64,000 nt of DNA from G965205725 sp965205725. GTDB taxonomy: Bacteria; Pseudomonadota; Gammaproteobacteria; Pseudomonadales; Halieaceae. How positions within the stretch are numbered: position 1 is the first letter of the stretch; each line of letters begins with the position of its first letter. Below, piece after piece: positions 51,985 to 60,498 of this stretch. A program made the translations under genes and the position numbers. The notes beneath the pieces were generated by a model. It was not told the origin of the DNA. It searched no databases and saw only the letters and a list, made by a program, of their open reading frames with translations. The stretch is taken from the NCBI GenBank assembly GCA_965205725.1, contig OZ242189.1, forward strand, positions 2,356,001 to 2,420,000, given 5' to 3'.

Positions 51985-53111
51985 ATCTTCATATCGTCAA
52001 AAAAACTTTTTACCCCCTCGAACCAGCTTGACTGGCGCGGAGAATTCTTGTCACCCGTCTCATCGAGAGTTTCCTGAAACTCTTCCAACAACTCCTTCTG
52101 GCGCCTGGTCAGGTTAACCGGAGTTTCAACGTCTACCCTGGCCAACAGATCACCAACAGCGCCACCGCGCACTGGCTTCACTCCCTTGCCGCGCAAGCGA
52201 AACAGTTTACCGGTTTGGGTGCCAGCGGGAATCCTTAATTTCACGCGCCCTTCCAGGGTCGGCACTTCCAACTCACCACCCAGTGCTGCATGGGTAACCG
52301 TAATAGGCACTTCGCAAGACAGGTGTTTGCCGTCGCGCTCAAATATGGCGTGGTCCTGCACTGACATCTGTACAAACAAATCGCCGGGAGGGCCGCCTTC
52401 AGGACCCGCCTCACCTTCACCCGTCAGGCGAATGCGATCACCCGTATCAACTCCCGGTGGCACTTTCACTGACAGGGTTTTGGTTTCCTCAACCCGGCCT
52501 TGTCCACGACATGAGCTACAGGTGTCGACAATGACCCGACCCTTGCCACGACAACTGGGGCAAGTCTGCTGAACCTGAAAGAAACCCTGCTGCATACGCA
52601 CCTGGCCCGCGCCGCCACAGGTGCTGCAATTAGATGGCGAACTGCCTGGCTTGGCACCGCTGCCATCGCAGGGCTGGCAGGTTTGCAGAGTAGGTACGCG
52701 AATTTTTACAGTGGTGCCATGAACCGCGTTTTCCAGACTGATTGCCAGGGTGTAGCGCATATCTGAACCACGCTGCGGCCCGCCGCGCTGACGACCGCCG
52801 CCACCGCCAAATATGTCGCCGAATACATCGCCAAAGATATCGCTGAAATTTCCCGAGAATCCGCCAGCTCCAGCGCCCATTTGTGGGTCGACGCCCGCGT
52901 GACCGAACTGATCATAGGCGGAACGCTTCTCACGGTCAGACAGTATTTCGTAGGCTTCGCTGGCTTCCTTGAATTTATTGTCCGCATTGGGGTCATCAGG
53001 ATTGCGGTCGGGGTGAAATTTCATCGCCACCCGCCGGTAGGCCTTTTTGATTTCCTTCTCGTCAGAATCTTTGCCGACACCGAGGACTTCGTAATAGTCG
53101 CGTTTTGACAT
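51981..53111 (-). CDS. dnaJ: Chaperone DnaJ
   Basis: A 376-residue type I Hsp40. It has an N-terminal J domain with HPD (33-35) and a Gly/Phe-rich linker. Four zinc-binding repeats of the CxxCxGxG type follow (CQPCDGSG, CSTCGGAG, CPSCRGKG and CSSCRGQG), then the substrate-binding C-terminal domains. It delivers clients to DnaK and stimulates its ATPase. It lies 93 bp after dnaK, with a hairpin between. Confidence 0.98.
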   Translation of the reverse strand: MSKRDYYEVLGVGKDSDEKEIKKAYRRVAMKFHPDRNPDDPNADNKFKEASEAYEILSDREKRSAYDQFGHAGVDPQMGAGAGGFSGNFSDIFGDVFGDIFGGGGGRQRGGPQRGSDMRYTLAISLENAVHGTTVKIRVPTLQTCQPCDGSGAKPGSSPSNCSTCGGAGQVRMQQGFFQVQQTCPSCRGKGRVIVDTCSSCRGQGRVEETKTLSVKVPPGVDTGDRIRLTGEGEAGPEGGPPGDLFVQMSVQDHAIFERDGKHLSCEVPITVTHAALGGELEVPTLEGRVKLRIPAGTQTGKLFRLRGKGVKPVRGGAVGDLLARVDVETPVNLTRRQKELLEEFQETLDETGDKNSPRQSSWFEGVKSFFDDMKI

Positions 53112-53136
53112 ATTCAGCGTTCTCTTAAAACAGCAA

Positions 53137-53157
53137 CGCGGGCATAGGGAGCCCGCG
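53137..53157 (-). terminator. Hairpin between dnaK and dnaJ (partial terminator or attenuator)
   Basis: Perfect 7-bp GC-only arms (CGCGGGC/GCCCGCG) enclose a 7-base loop, followed on the minus strand by TTGCTGTTTT. It could reduce read-through so that dnaK is made in excess of dnaJ. Confidence 0.5.
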
Positions 53158-53204
53158 AGTAAAAACGGTGGGCAAGTCCTGGCCTGCCCCGGAAGGAAAG
53201 CGGG

Positions 53205-55142
53205 TTACGGCGCCTTTTGTTCGTCGTCCTTCACTTCTTCAAACTCGGCGTCAACCACATCTTCCACTGGCTCAGCCTGTGCCTGCGCACTATCGCCACC
53301 GCCCGCGGCTTCCGCTGCGGCCGCCTGCTCAGCATATAACTTCTGCGCCAGGCTGCTTGAGGCTTCTGTCAATTTTTGAGTGGCCGCTTCAATCGCTTCT
53401 TTGTCGTCGCCTTTGAGTGCTTGTTCAGCCTCTGCGACTACCGCTTCAATGGCCGCCTTTTCCTCGTCAGAGGCTTTGTCGCCTGCTTCTTCCAGGGTTT
53501 TCCTGGAAGCGTGCACCAAACCTTCACAGGTGTTGCGTGCGGTAACCAGCTCCTCAAATCTAACGTCGGCTTCTGCATTCGCCTCTGCATCTGCCATCAT
53601 TTGATCGATCTCCTCATCGGTCAAACCACTGGACGCTGTAATGCGAATGGACTGTTCTTTACCCGTTGCCTTGTCTTGCGCAGCCACATGTAAAATACCG
53701 TTGGCATCCAAATCAAAGGTCACTTCGATCTGCGGCAGTCCGCGGGGTGAAGGCGGAATGTCGGCCAAATCAAAACGCCCGAGTGACTTGTTAGACTGGG
53801 CTTGCTTGCGCTCGCCCTGCACAACATGAATCGTAACAGCCGTTTGGTTGTCTTCAGCGGTTGAGAAAATCTGCGACTTCTTGGCGGGAATGGTCGTGTT
53901 TTTCTCAATCAGCGATGTCGCTACGCCACCCATGGTTTCAATACCCAGGGTCAGCGGCGTAACGTCCAGCAACAGTACGTCTTTTACATCGCCGCTCAAT
54001 ACCGCACCCTGCAACGCAGCACCCATGGCTACAGCTTCGTCAGGGTTTACATCGCGGCGCGCTTCCCTGCCAAAGAACTCGGCAACTTTGCTCTGTACCA
54101 ATGGCATGCGGGTTTGACCACCCACCAAAATCACGTCGTCGATTTCGCTGGGGTTAAGGTCGGCATCTTTCAGCGCAATTTTCATCGGCTCGAGTGAGCG
54201 AGCAACCAGCTCTTCAACCAGCGATTCCAGCTTGGCCCGGCTCAGCTTAACGACCAGGTGCTTGGGACCAGATGCATCCGCCGTAATATAGGGCAGGTTT
54301 ACTTCAGTCTGCTGGCTGGAAGACAGTTCAATCTTGGCCTTCTCGGCCGCTTCCTTCAAACGCTGCAATGCCAGCGGATCATTGTGCAGATCAATGCCGC
54401 TTTCTTTCTTGAATTGCTCGGCGAGGTATTCAATCAAACGCAGGTCGAAGTCTTCACCACCCAGGAAGGTGTCGCCATTGGTGGACAGCACTTCAAACTG
54501 GTGCTCGCCATCAACTTCGGCAATTTCGATGACTGAAATATCGAAAGTACCGCCACCCAGGTCATAAACCGCGATGGTTTTATCGCCCTGAGACTTATCC
54601 ATGCCGTAGGCCAGTGCCGCAGCAGTTGGCTCGTTGATAATACGTTTTACTTCGAGACCGGCGATCTTGCCGGCGTCTTTGGTTGCCTGACGCTGGGAGT
54701 CATTAAAGTAGGCGGGCACAGTGACAACCGCTTCGATGACTGGCTCGCCCAGAAACTCTTCAGCCGTTTTCTTCATCTTCATCAGAATTTGTGCAGAGAC
54801 CTGCGGCGGTGCCATTTTCTCGCCCTTGGTTTCAACCCAGGCGTCACCGTTGTCAGCTTCGACAATGCTGTAAGGCACCATGCCGATATCTTTCTGTACA
54901 ACAGCGTCTTTGAATTTGCGGCCGATCAGGCGCTTTACAGCAAACACTGTATTGGTTGGATTGGTTACCGCCTGGCGCTTGGCTGACTGGCCCACCAGTA
55001 TTTCACCATCCTCTGTATAGCCGATGATGGAAGGGGTTGTGCGATCACCTTCGGCATTTTCAATTACCTTGGTGGAATCGCCGTCGAGTACTGCCACACA
55101 CGAGTTAGTGGTACCCAGATCAATGCCTATAATCTTACCCAT
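53205..55142 (-). CDS. dnaK: Chaperone DnaK (Hsp70)
   Basis: The 645-residue Hsp70 starts MGKIIGIDLGTTNSCVAV, followed by the ATPase domain with YDLGGGTFD and the substrate domain. It ends in an acidic tail (VEDVVDAEFEEVKDDEQKAP). The length is close to E. coli DnaK (638), and the ATG at 55142 is unambiguous. A sigma32-type promoter precedes it. Confidence 0.99.
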   Translation of the reverse strand: MGKIIGIDLGTTNSCVAVLDGDSTKVIENAEGDRTTPSIIGYTEDGEILVGQSAKRQAVTNPTNTVFAVKRLIGRKFKDAVVQKDIGMVPYSIVEADNGDAWVETKGEKMAPPQVSAQILMKMKKTAEEFLGEPVIEAVVTVPAYFNDSQRQATKDAGKIAGLEVKRIINEPTAAALAYGMDKSQGDKTIAVYDLGGGTFDISVIEIAEVDGEHQFEVLSTNGDTFLGGEDFDLRLIEYLAEQFKKESGIDLHNDPLALQRLKEAAEKAKIELSSSQQTEVNLPYITADASGPKHLVVKLSRAKLESLVEELVARSLEPMKIALKDADLNPSEIDDVILVGGQTRMPLVQSKVAEFFGREARRDVNPDEAVAMGAALQGAVLSGDVKDVLLLDVTPLTLGIETMGGVATSLIEKNTTIPAKKSQIFSTAEDNQTAVTIHVVQGERKQAQSNKSLGRFDLADIPPSPRGLPQIEVTFDLDANGILHVAAQDKATGKEQSIRITASSGLTDEEIDQMMADAEANAEADVRFEELVTARNTCEGLVHASRKTLEEAGDKASDEEKAAIEAVVAEAEQALKGDDKEAIEAATQKLTEASSSLAQKLYAEQAAAAEAAGGGDSAQAQAEPVEDVVDAEFEEVKDDEQKAP

Positions 55143-55202
55143 TTTGTCTCTCCAAAATCTGTCGGCTGCCTTCAGTCAGCCATATTCAATCAAGTCTGTG
55201 TG

Positions 55203-55231
55203 TATATGGGCGCCAATCCGGAGTATTCAAG
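55203..55231 (-). promoter_or_regulatory. Sigma32 heat-shock promoter of dnaK
   Basis: On the minus strand, CTTGAAT (55231-55225) and GCCCATATA (55211-55203) are spaced by 13 bp, close to the sigma32 consensus (CTTGAAA, then CCCCATNT). The expected start lies about 50 bp before the dnaK ATG. Confidence 0.72.
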
Positions 55232-55254
55232 GTCTGACCCTGTCATTTATCGCT

Positions 55255-56028
55255 TTATTCGCGTGCTTTGCTCACCACCACCATGGCCGGGCGAATCAGC
55301 CGTCCGCCGAGGGTGTAACCCTTCTGCATCACGTCCATCACCGTATTGGGCTCCATATCCGGATTAGGCACCATAGTCATGGCCTGATGTAAGTTGGGGT
55401 CAAAGGGTTCGCCGACCGGATTTAACTGCTCGATATTGAACCTGGCAAACACATCCAGCAGCCCTTTCAAGGTTAAATCCACTCCCTCGGAGATGGCTTT
55501 CACGTCCTCCGTATCGCTTGCCGCATCGAGAGCGCGCTCCAGGTTGTCCACAACCGACAAAAGTTCGCCAGAAAACCGTTCCAGGGCAAACTTGCGGGCT
55601 TTTTCAACATCTTGCTCGGAGCGGCGACGCGCATTTTGCGCCTCTGCCTGCGCGCGCAGGGCGGTGTCTTTAGCCGCCTCCAGCTCTTCCTGCAATGATT
55701 CGAGTGTCACCTCTGCATCGGCAATTTCTTCCACAACTTCCCGAACGGCTTCTTCCCGAACGGCTTCTTCCCGAACGGCTTCTTCCCGAACGGCTTCTTC
55801 CCGAACGGCTTCTTCCCGAACGGCTTCTTCCCGAGCGGCTTCTTCCCGAGTGGCTTCTTCCTGAACGGCTTCTTCCCGAGCGGCTTCTTCCCGAGTGGCT
55901 TCTTCCCGAGCCGCTTCGGCCACTTGCCCGGCAGAATCTTCAGCCGAACCCTCTACCACCTGCTCCAGTGCTTCTGCTTCAACCTCAACACCCGCTTCAG
56001 ATTCTGGTTTCTGATCGTCTCCAGCCAC
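55255..56028 (-). CDS. grpE: Nucleotide exchange factor GrpE with an expanded N-terminal repeat
   Basis: GrpE releases ADP from DnaK. The family core is complete: coiled coil (SLQEELEAAKDTALRAQAEAQNARRR), then the DNLERALD and VKAISEGVDLTLKGLLDV helices, and the beta domain ending GGRLIRPAMVVVSK. I start at GTG 56028 (VAGDDQKPESEAG) behind CGGAG. ATG 56073 is an alternative, and the frame start at 56130 lies upstream of the heat-shock promoter and is excluded. With 257 residues it is longer than usual (about 190-210) because of a glutamate-rich repeat near residues 37-96. Confidence 0.93.
   Translation of the reverse strand: MAGDDQKPESEAGVEVEAEALEQVVEGSAEDSAGQVAEAAREEATREEAAREEAVQEEATREEAAREEAVREEAVREEAVREEAVREEAVREEAVREVVEEIADAEVTLESLQEELEAAKDTALRAQAEAQNARRRSEQDVEKARKFALERFSGELLSVVDNLERALDAASDTEDVKAISEGVDLTLKGLLDVFARFNIEQLNPVGEPFDPNLHQAMTMVPNPDMEPNTVMDVMQKGYTLGGRLIRPAMVVVSKARE
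55741..55920 (-). repeat. 15-bp tandem repeat inside grpE, coding for a 5-residue unit
   Basis: Twelve head-to-tail 15-bp units (plus strand CCGAACGGCTTCTTC with small variants) encode [RQ]EEA[AVT] repeats in the flexible N-terminus of GrpE. The unit length is a multiple of three, so copy-number change keeps the frame and only alters arm length. The central copies are almost identical, indicating recent expansion. Confidence 0.92.
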
Positions 56029-56098
56029 GTAATCGCTCCGTTTTTGATCAATTTTTAAACAATACAGCGCCATTGAGGCACATTTCTCTCCCCAGGGG

Positions 56099-56127
56099 AT
56101 ATAGGGGCCACTGCGTCGCATTTCAAG
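56099..56127 (-). promoter_or_regulatory. Sigma32 heat-shock promoter of grpE
   Basis: CTTGAAA (56127-56121) and CCCCTATAT (56107-56099) on the minus strand, spaced by 13 bp, are a near-perfect sigma32 promoter. The expected transcript start near 56092 lies before both possible grpE start codons (56073 and 56028). Confidence 0.8.
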
Positions 56128-56180
56128 CAAAAGGTGCGTAAAAAGAGCCGCATCCGGCTGTTTCGCAATAGCGCAGTCCT

Positions 56181-56199
56181 GACTCCGACAGGCTCCTGG
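56181..56199 (+). repeat. REP-like interspersed repeat between hrcA and grpE
   Basis: The 19 bp match the ACTCCGACAGGCTCCTGG half of the element seen at 17049, 23157, 23293 and 35500. It lies between the hrcA stop and the grpE promoter. Confidence 0.6.
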
Positions 56200-56218
56200 A
56201 GATGGGGCAAAGAGCGGT

Positions 56219-57250
56219 CTACCTGGAAAGCGCCGCCGAGAGCATTTTCGCGGTGATGTCTACAATGGGAATAACCTTGTTATACGCCATGCGGGTGGGG
56301 CCAATAACCCCCAGCACACCAATGGTTTGGCCGTCCTCGGTATAAGGCGCGGTCACTACACTGTATCCACCCAACACCTCGTAGCCCGCTTCCTCACCAA
56401 TAAATATCTGCACACCCTGGGCGCGGGTACAGCGTTCCAGCAAATGCAACAGATCCTTCTTGCGCTGAAAAGCCTCAAACAAACCCTGCAATTTATCCAT
56501 TTCTTCAGGGGTGGCGCTGCCCAATAACTGGGTTTCTCCAGCCACCACATAATCCTGTGCCTGCTCTTCTCCTTCAAAGGCTTTGCTGGCAAGGTCGAGC
56601 GTTGCCTGCATATAGCTATCGATACTGGCCCTGTCTGCCTCCATCTCTCGAATAATACGATGCTTGGCTTCATCCAGAGGTCGACCGGAAAAGCGCTGGT
56701 TGAGCAAACTGGCCGCCTGCCGCAATTCCTCTTCCGAGTAGGGGCGGGAGGTATGGATGATGCGATTCTGCACTTCCTTCTCTTTGGTGACCAAAATCAC
56801 TAACACCCTGGCGCCGGAGAGTGGCAGGAATTCTACCTGGCGCAGCTGATTCGCCTGCTGCCGCGGCACGGTGACAACGCCCGCCTGTGAAGTAATGGAC
56901 GAGAGTATGCCCGATGCGGTTTGCACCAGCTCCTGGGTCGATTTATCAGGGTCCAACTGCTGTAGTGCGATCAGGGATTGACTGTCAGGTTGGCGCATTT
57001 GCAACAAGCTGTCGACAAACAGGCGGTAACCGGCCGAGGTGGGAATGCGACCGGAAGAGGTATGCGGTGAAATCAAATAGCCACGATCTTCCAGGTCAGA
57101 CATGACATTGCGAACAGTCGCTGCCGACACTGGCAGGTGCGACTCCTCTAGCAGTGTTTTCGAGCCCACAGGTTGTCCATCTTTGATATGCCGCTCGACG
57201 AGAGCCTTGAGGACAACCTGAGCACGGTCTGAAATATTCTGACTCGCCAT
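56219..57250 (-). CDS. hrcA: Heat-inducible transcription repressor HrcA
   Basis: The 343-residue repressor binds CIRCE elements and is tuned by GroEL. Visible segments: the N-terminal winged helix (SDRAQVVLKALVERHIKDGQPVGSK-like, with VSAATVRNVMSDLEDRGYL) and the HTSSGRIPTSAGYRLFVD hallmark. The effector domain ends GVLGVIGPTRMAYNKVIPIVD. I start at the ATG at 57250 (MASQNISDRA), since the longer frame to 57352 reaches into recN. No CIRCE element is found before hrcA, grpE or dnaK, so its target (probably groESL) is elsewhere. Confidence 0.95.
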   Translation of the reverse strand: MASQNISDRAQVVLKALVERHIKDGQPVGSKTLLEESHLPVSAATVRNVMSDLEDRGYLISPHTSSGRIPTSAGYRLFVDSLLQMRQPDSQSLIALQQLDPDKSTQELVQTASGILSSITSQAGVVTVPRQQANQLRQVEFLPLSGARVLVILVTKEKEVQNRIIHTSRPYSEEELRQAASLLNQRFSGRPLDEAKHRIIREMEADRASIDSYMQATLDLASKAFEGEEQAQDYVVAGETQLLGSATPEEMDKLQGLFEAFQRKKDLLHLLERCTRAQGVQIFIGEEAGYEVLGGYSVVTAPYTEDGQTIGVLGVIGPTRMAYNKVIPIVDITAKMLSAALSR

Positions 57251-57340
57251 AGCTGCGATTCTATCAACGCGGCGCGCAATAAAACCATCCTTTTCCCCCG
57301 GGTGGTTTAAGTGGCCGAGTAACTGGGGTATAAGATAGCC

Positions 57341-59002
57341 ATGCTCGTACATCTCAGCATCTCTAACTACACCATCGTCGACCAGCTGGATATGGAATTC
57401 AGCGACGGCATGACTGTAGTTACCGGGGAAACGGGTGCCGGCAAGTCTATCATGCTTGATGCACTGGGCCTGTGCCTGGGTGATCGGGCCGACCCCAAGG
57501 CCGTAAGCGCCAACGCAGAACGCGCCGATATCACCGCAACCTTCGATATCAGCCAGTTAAAGCACGCGCAGAGTTGGCTGAAAGAGCGCGACCTGGATGC
57601 GGGCGAAGACTGTATTCTTCGTCGCAGCCTGAATCGCGAGGGCCGCTCGCGCACGTTTATCAACGGCCACGCCTCCACGCTGCAAGACTGCGCCCAACTG
57701 GGCGGCTTGTTGATTGATATTCACAGCCAACACGCTCATCAGTCGCTGTTAAGGCGAGAAGTACAGCGCTCACAACTGGACGAGTTCGCCGGTCAAACCA
57801 AAGCCGCGCACGCCCTTGAACAGTTGGCCTCGGACTGGCTGCGACTGCAACGGCAACTGGAATACCTGGTCGGCAGCAGCGGCGAACGCAATGCCCACGC
57901 GCAATTACTGGCCTACCAGGTTGAAGAGCTGGACCAGCTAGCCCTGAAAAAAGGGGCGGTGGAAAGCCTGGCGCTGGAACAAAAACAACTGGCCAATGCC
58001 GAACAAATTTTGCAGTCCTGTCATCAGGCTATCGAGTTGTGTGAACAGCAGGAAGATGGTACTCGCCACGCTCTGCGACTGATCCAAAATGATATTCTCA
58101 GTAGCGACCAGGTAGCGACCGCTCAGGAGCTACTAGACAGCGCCGCGATTCAGCTCAATGAAGCCCGTGCGGAACTACAGCAATTAGTGGACCAGGTTGA
58201 AGTTAACCCCGAGAGTCTGCACAGCATTGAATCAAAACTCGACACGCTCTATGAAATTGCGCGCAAGCATCGGGTGAAGGCAGAGGAGCTGCCGGAACAC
58301 CACTGGCAACTACAACAAGAGCTGAACGAGTTGCGCGCCAGTGACGTCAATATCGAAGCACTGCAGGAGCAACTGGGTGGCTTGGCGCTCCACTATCGCA
58401 ACGCCGCAGAGACGCTAAGTGAGGCGCGACAAAAAGCCGCCAGAAAACTCACCAAAGAGATTGAAAAACAATTGGCCGAGCTGGCCATACAACAGTGCGT
58501 GTTTGAGATTGCGCTGACACCGCGAGCCAGTGACACCCCCCACCCCCACGGTCTGGAAGATATTGAGTTTCGCATCAGTACCAACCCCGGTTCCAAACCA
58601 CAGGCGCTGGGCAAAATTGCCTCTGGTGGAGAACTCTCGCGTATCAGTCTGGCCATTCAGGTTGTTACGGCCAGTACCAGCACCGTGCCCAGCATGGTAT
58701 TCGATGAGGTTGATGTGGGCATTGGCGGTGCCGTGGCCGAGGTTGTTGGCAAACTGCTGAAGACCCTGGCTGAAAAAGCTCAAATTCTCTGTGTGACTCA
58801 CTTACCGCAGGTGGCCTCTCAGGGGCATCAACATTTACAGGTAGCAAAAACCAGCGATAAAAAGCGCGCCAGCGCCACGCTCACGCACCTGGATGAACAG
58901 AATCGCGTAGAAGAAATTGCCCGGATGTTGGGTGGTATAAAACTAACCGATCAAACCCGCGCCCACGCGCGAGAAATGCTGGAACAGGCTACTTCTTCTT
59001 AA
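57341..59002 (+). CDS. recN: DNA repair protein RecN
   Basis: RecN is an SMC-like ATPase that acts early in double-strand break repair. The 553-residue protein has Walker A GETGAGKS (29-36), a long coiled-coil middle with many Glu/Gln/Leu residues, the ABC signature SGGELSRISLAIQ and Walker B VFDEVDVGIGG. The ATG at 57341 gives the family start MLVHLSISNYTIVDQLD. No clear SOS box was seen in the 90-bp gap from hrcA. Its 3' end overlaps the convergent fur gene by 14 bp. Confidence 0.97.
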   Translation: MLVHLSISNYTIVDQLDMEFSDGMTVVTGETGAGKSIMLDALGLCLGDRADPKAVSANAERADITATFDISQLKHAQSWLKERDLDAGEDCILRRSLNREGRSRTFINGHASTLQDCAQLGGLLIDIHSQHAHQSLLRREVQRSQLDEFAGQTKAAHALEQLASDWLRLQRQLEYLVGSSGERNAHAQLLAYQVEELDQLALKKGAVESLALEQKQLANAEQILQSCHQAIELCEQQEDGTRHALRLIQNDILSSDQVATAQELLDSAAIQLNEARAELQQLVDQVEVNPESLHSIESKLDTLYEIARKHRVKAEELPEHHWQLQQELNELRASDVNIEALQEQLGGLALHYRNAAETLSEARQKAARKLTKEIEKQLAELAIQQCVFEIALTPRASDTPHPHGLEDIEFRISTNPGSKPQALGKIASGGELSRISLAIQVVTASTSTVPSMVFDEVDVGIGGAVAEVVGKLLKTLAEKAQILCVTHLPQVASQGHQHLQVAKTSDKKRASATLTHLDEQNRVEEIARMLGGIKLTDQTRAHAREMLEQATSS

Positions 59003-59399
59003 CGTAGAGCACCAGCGAATGGTCAACCAGGTCGAAGCCGTGCTCGGCGGCAAGTTCGTGCTGGCGCTTCTCAATGATTGGGTCAAGAAACTCGATCACT
59101 TCACCAGAGTCCATACACACCATGTGATCGTGGTGCTCACCTTTGGCCAACTCAAACACTGAATGACCCGTTTCAAAATTGTGCCGTGTGACCAGGCCAG
59201 CCGTTTCAAACTGCGTTAACACGCGATAGACCGTGGCCAAACCGACATCTTCGCCAGCATCCAGTAGCGCGCGATATACATCTTCTGCACTCATGTGCTG
59301 AACTTCGTTATCACGGTTCTCCAGGATTTGTAATATCTTGACCCGGGGCAATGTAACTTTGAGACCTGCCTTACGCAGTTCCTGATTTTCAGCAGACAT
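58989..59399 (-). CDS. fur: Ferric uptake regulator Fur
   Basis: The 136-residue repressor binds DNA when iron is bound. The winged-helix N-terminus (KVTLPRVKILQIL, LATVYRVLTQFETAGLV) and the metal-binding HHDHMVC (89-95) are present. Only one cysteine is left where E. coli has a CxxC pair, as in pseudomonad Fur. The C-terminal end YVKKK is short. bamE lies divergently 76 bp away, the common gammaproteobacterial arrangement. Confidence 0.96.
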   Translation of the reverse strand: MSAENQELRKAGLKVTLPRVKILQILENRDNEVQHMSAEDVYRALLDAGEDVGLATVYRVLTQFETAGLVTRHNFETGHSVFELAKGEHHDHMVCMDSGEVIEFLDPIIEKRQHELAAEHGFDLVDHSLVLYVKKK

Positions 59400-59475
59400 T
59401 ATTGGTGCTCAGTATTCAGACATGTGATTCTGGGGTATCATGCCACCCCTGCAAAGGAAGTGAAAGTTAATCTCC

Positions 59476-59820
59476 ATGCGAATCCTGTTTTACGCACTAA
59501 TTATCAGCGTTATCAGCCTGACCAGCGGCTGCGGCTCTTTAGGTTTTCCCGGTGTTTACCGAATTGATATTGAGCAGGGCAATGTTGTCACTCAGGAAAT
59601 GGTCGATCAGCTCAAGCCGGGTATGACCCGTCGCCAGGTACGCTTTATATTGGGCACTCCCCTGGTTGAAGACAGTTTTAACCAGGCTCGCTGGGACTAC
59701 GTTTATCTACTGCGAAACGGCAATACAACTAAAACCAATAAACGCTTGAGTGTGTTCTTTGCCGACGATGAGCTGAGCCACTTCAGCGGCAATTTCGTAC
59801 CCGCCGAGGCCGAGGGCTAA
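59476..59820 (+). CDS. bamE: Outer membrane assembly lipoprotein BamE
   Basis: BamE is a lipoprotein part of the BAM complex, which inserts outer-membrane barrels. The 114-residue protein has a signal peptide with LTSGC (C19) and the core motifs RIDIEQGNVVTQEMVDQLKPGM-like and RFILGTPLVEDSF, RWDYVYL. It lies divergent from fur and convergent to rnfH, with 8 bp between stops. Confidence 0.95.
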   Translation: MRILFYALIISVISLTSGCGSLGFPGVYRIDIEQGNVVTQEMVDQLKPGMTRRQVRFILGTPLVEDSFNQARWDYVYLLRNGNTTKTNKRLSVFFADDELSHFSGNFVPAEAEG

Positions 59821-59828
59821 GCGCCCTG

Positions 59829-60155
59829 CTACTTGCCCGCGGTTTGCTTTTCCTTTGCCCGACGCTCTTTCGCCTCTGCTGCGCGGCGTTTGCGAACTTC
59901 TTTCGGGTCGGCAATCAAGGGCCGATAAATTTCCACCCGGTCACCTGCATGCAATACTTGTCCAGCCTTAATAGCCTTGCCAAATATACCCAGGTCAGCA
60001 CCTTTCAGACTTAGACCGAAAAAATGTTTCTCAATGCCCGACTGCGCCACCGCATCTTCTGCAGTGGTACCCGCAGGCACTTCCAGCATCACAATTTCCT
60101 GCTTGTCGGGCAGGGCATAGGCAATTTCAACAGGAATTTTGTCAGCTTCGGTCAT
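59829..60155 (-). CDS. rnfH: RnfH family ubiquitin-like protein
   Basis: The 108-residue protein has the RnfH (UPF0125) beta-grasp core: VEIAYALPDKQEIVMLEVP, IFGKAIKAGQVLHAGDRVEIYRPL and the basic tail DPKEVRKRRAAEAKERR. It usually sits with ratA and near smpB, as here. The ATG overlaps the ratA remnant stop (ATGA). Its function remains poorly known. Confidence 0.93.
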   Translation of the reverse strand: MTEADKIPVEIAYALPDKQEIVMLEVPAGTTAEDAVAQSGIEKHFFGLSLKGADLGIFGKAIKAGQVLHAGDRVEIYRPLIADPKEVRKRRAAEAKERRAKEKQTAGK

Positions 60156-60486
60156 GGCTTATCCATACAGTTGGGCTTGAACTGCAAATCCAGACTCACC
60201 TTACAGGCCGCATCGTCCAGCGCCCCGCAAAGGATTCAAACGGCCCCTCCGGCAATTCCAGTTCAATATTGGTGGTGGGCTGCAACGTATTGCACGTTGC
60301 AAAACTTTGAGTAATGCCCCTTTTTGCCAAATCCAGACGGGCTTCCACAACGCCTTCTTCGCGCAATAGCACCTCGGCGCCAACACAGCCGTCCATGAGC
60401 TGGGGACAGGCTTCAAAATCATCCACCCATGCGCAAACCTGCGGAGCGGTGCAGGGCAACAGGGCTGAGCGTTGAATCACTGTCAT
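60152..60486 (-). pseudogene. ratA: ratA, frameshifted and internally deleted remnant
   Basis: RatA-type (START/Coq10-like) proteins are about 145 residues. Here the start (MTVIQRSALLPCTAPQV) reads on to LPEGPFESFAGRW. The reading frame then breaks near 60225, and the next recognisable RatA segment (LDDAACKVSLDLQFK) is in another frame, shifted by one base. After that only a few codons (PNCMDKP) remain before the TGA that overlaps the rnfH ATG, so the terminal helix of about 45 residues is gone. Two separate defects argue for true loss more than for a single sequencing error. Confidence 0.68.
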
Positions 60487-60498
60487 GTCGGAAAAAAG

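Noticed and set aside
55394..56141. Plus-strand frames over grpE with a repeated RLLPE or SSRTA pattern
   Set aside because: They are the antisense of the 15-bp repeat in grpE, which has the heat-shock promoter and conserved protein.
59400..59475. Fur box or SOS box in the fur-bamE and hrcA-recN gaps
   Set aside because: I looked for GATAATGATAATCATTATC-like and CTGT-N8-ACAG patterns and saw no convincing match.
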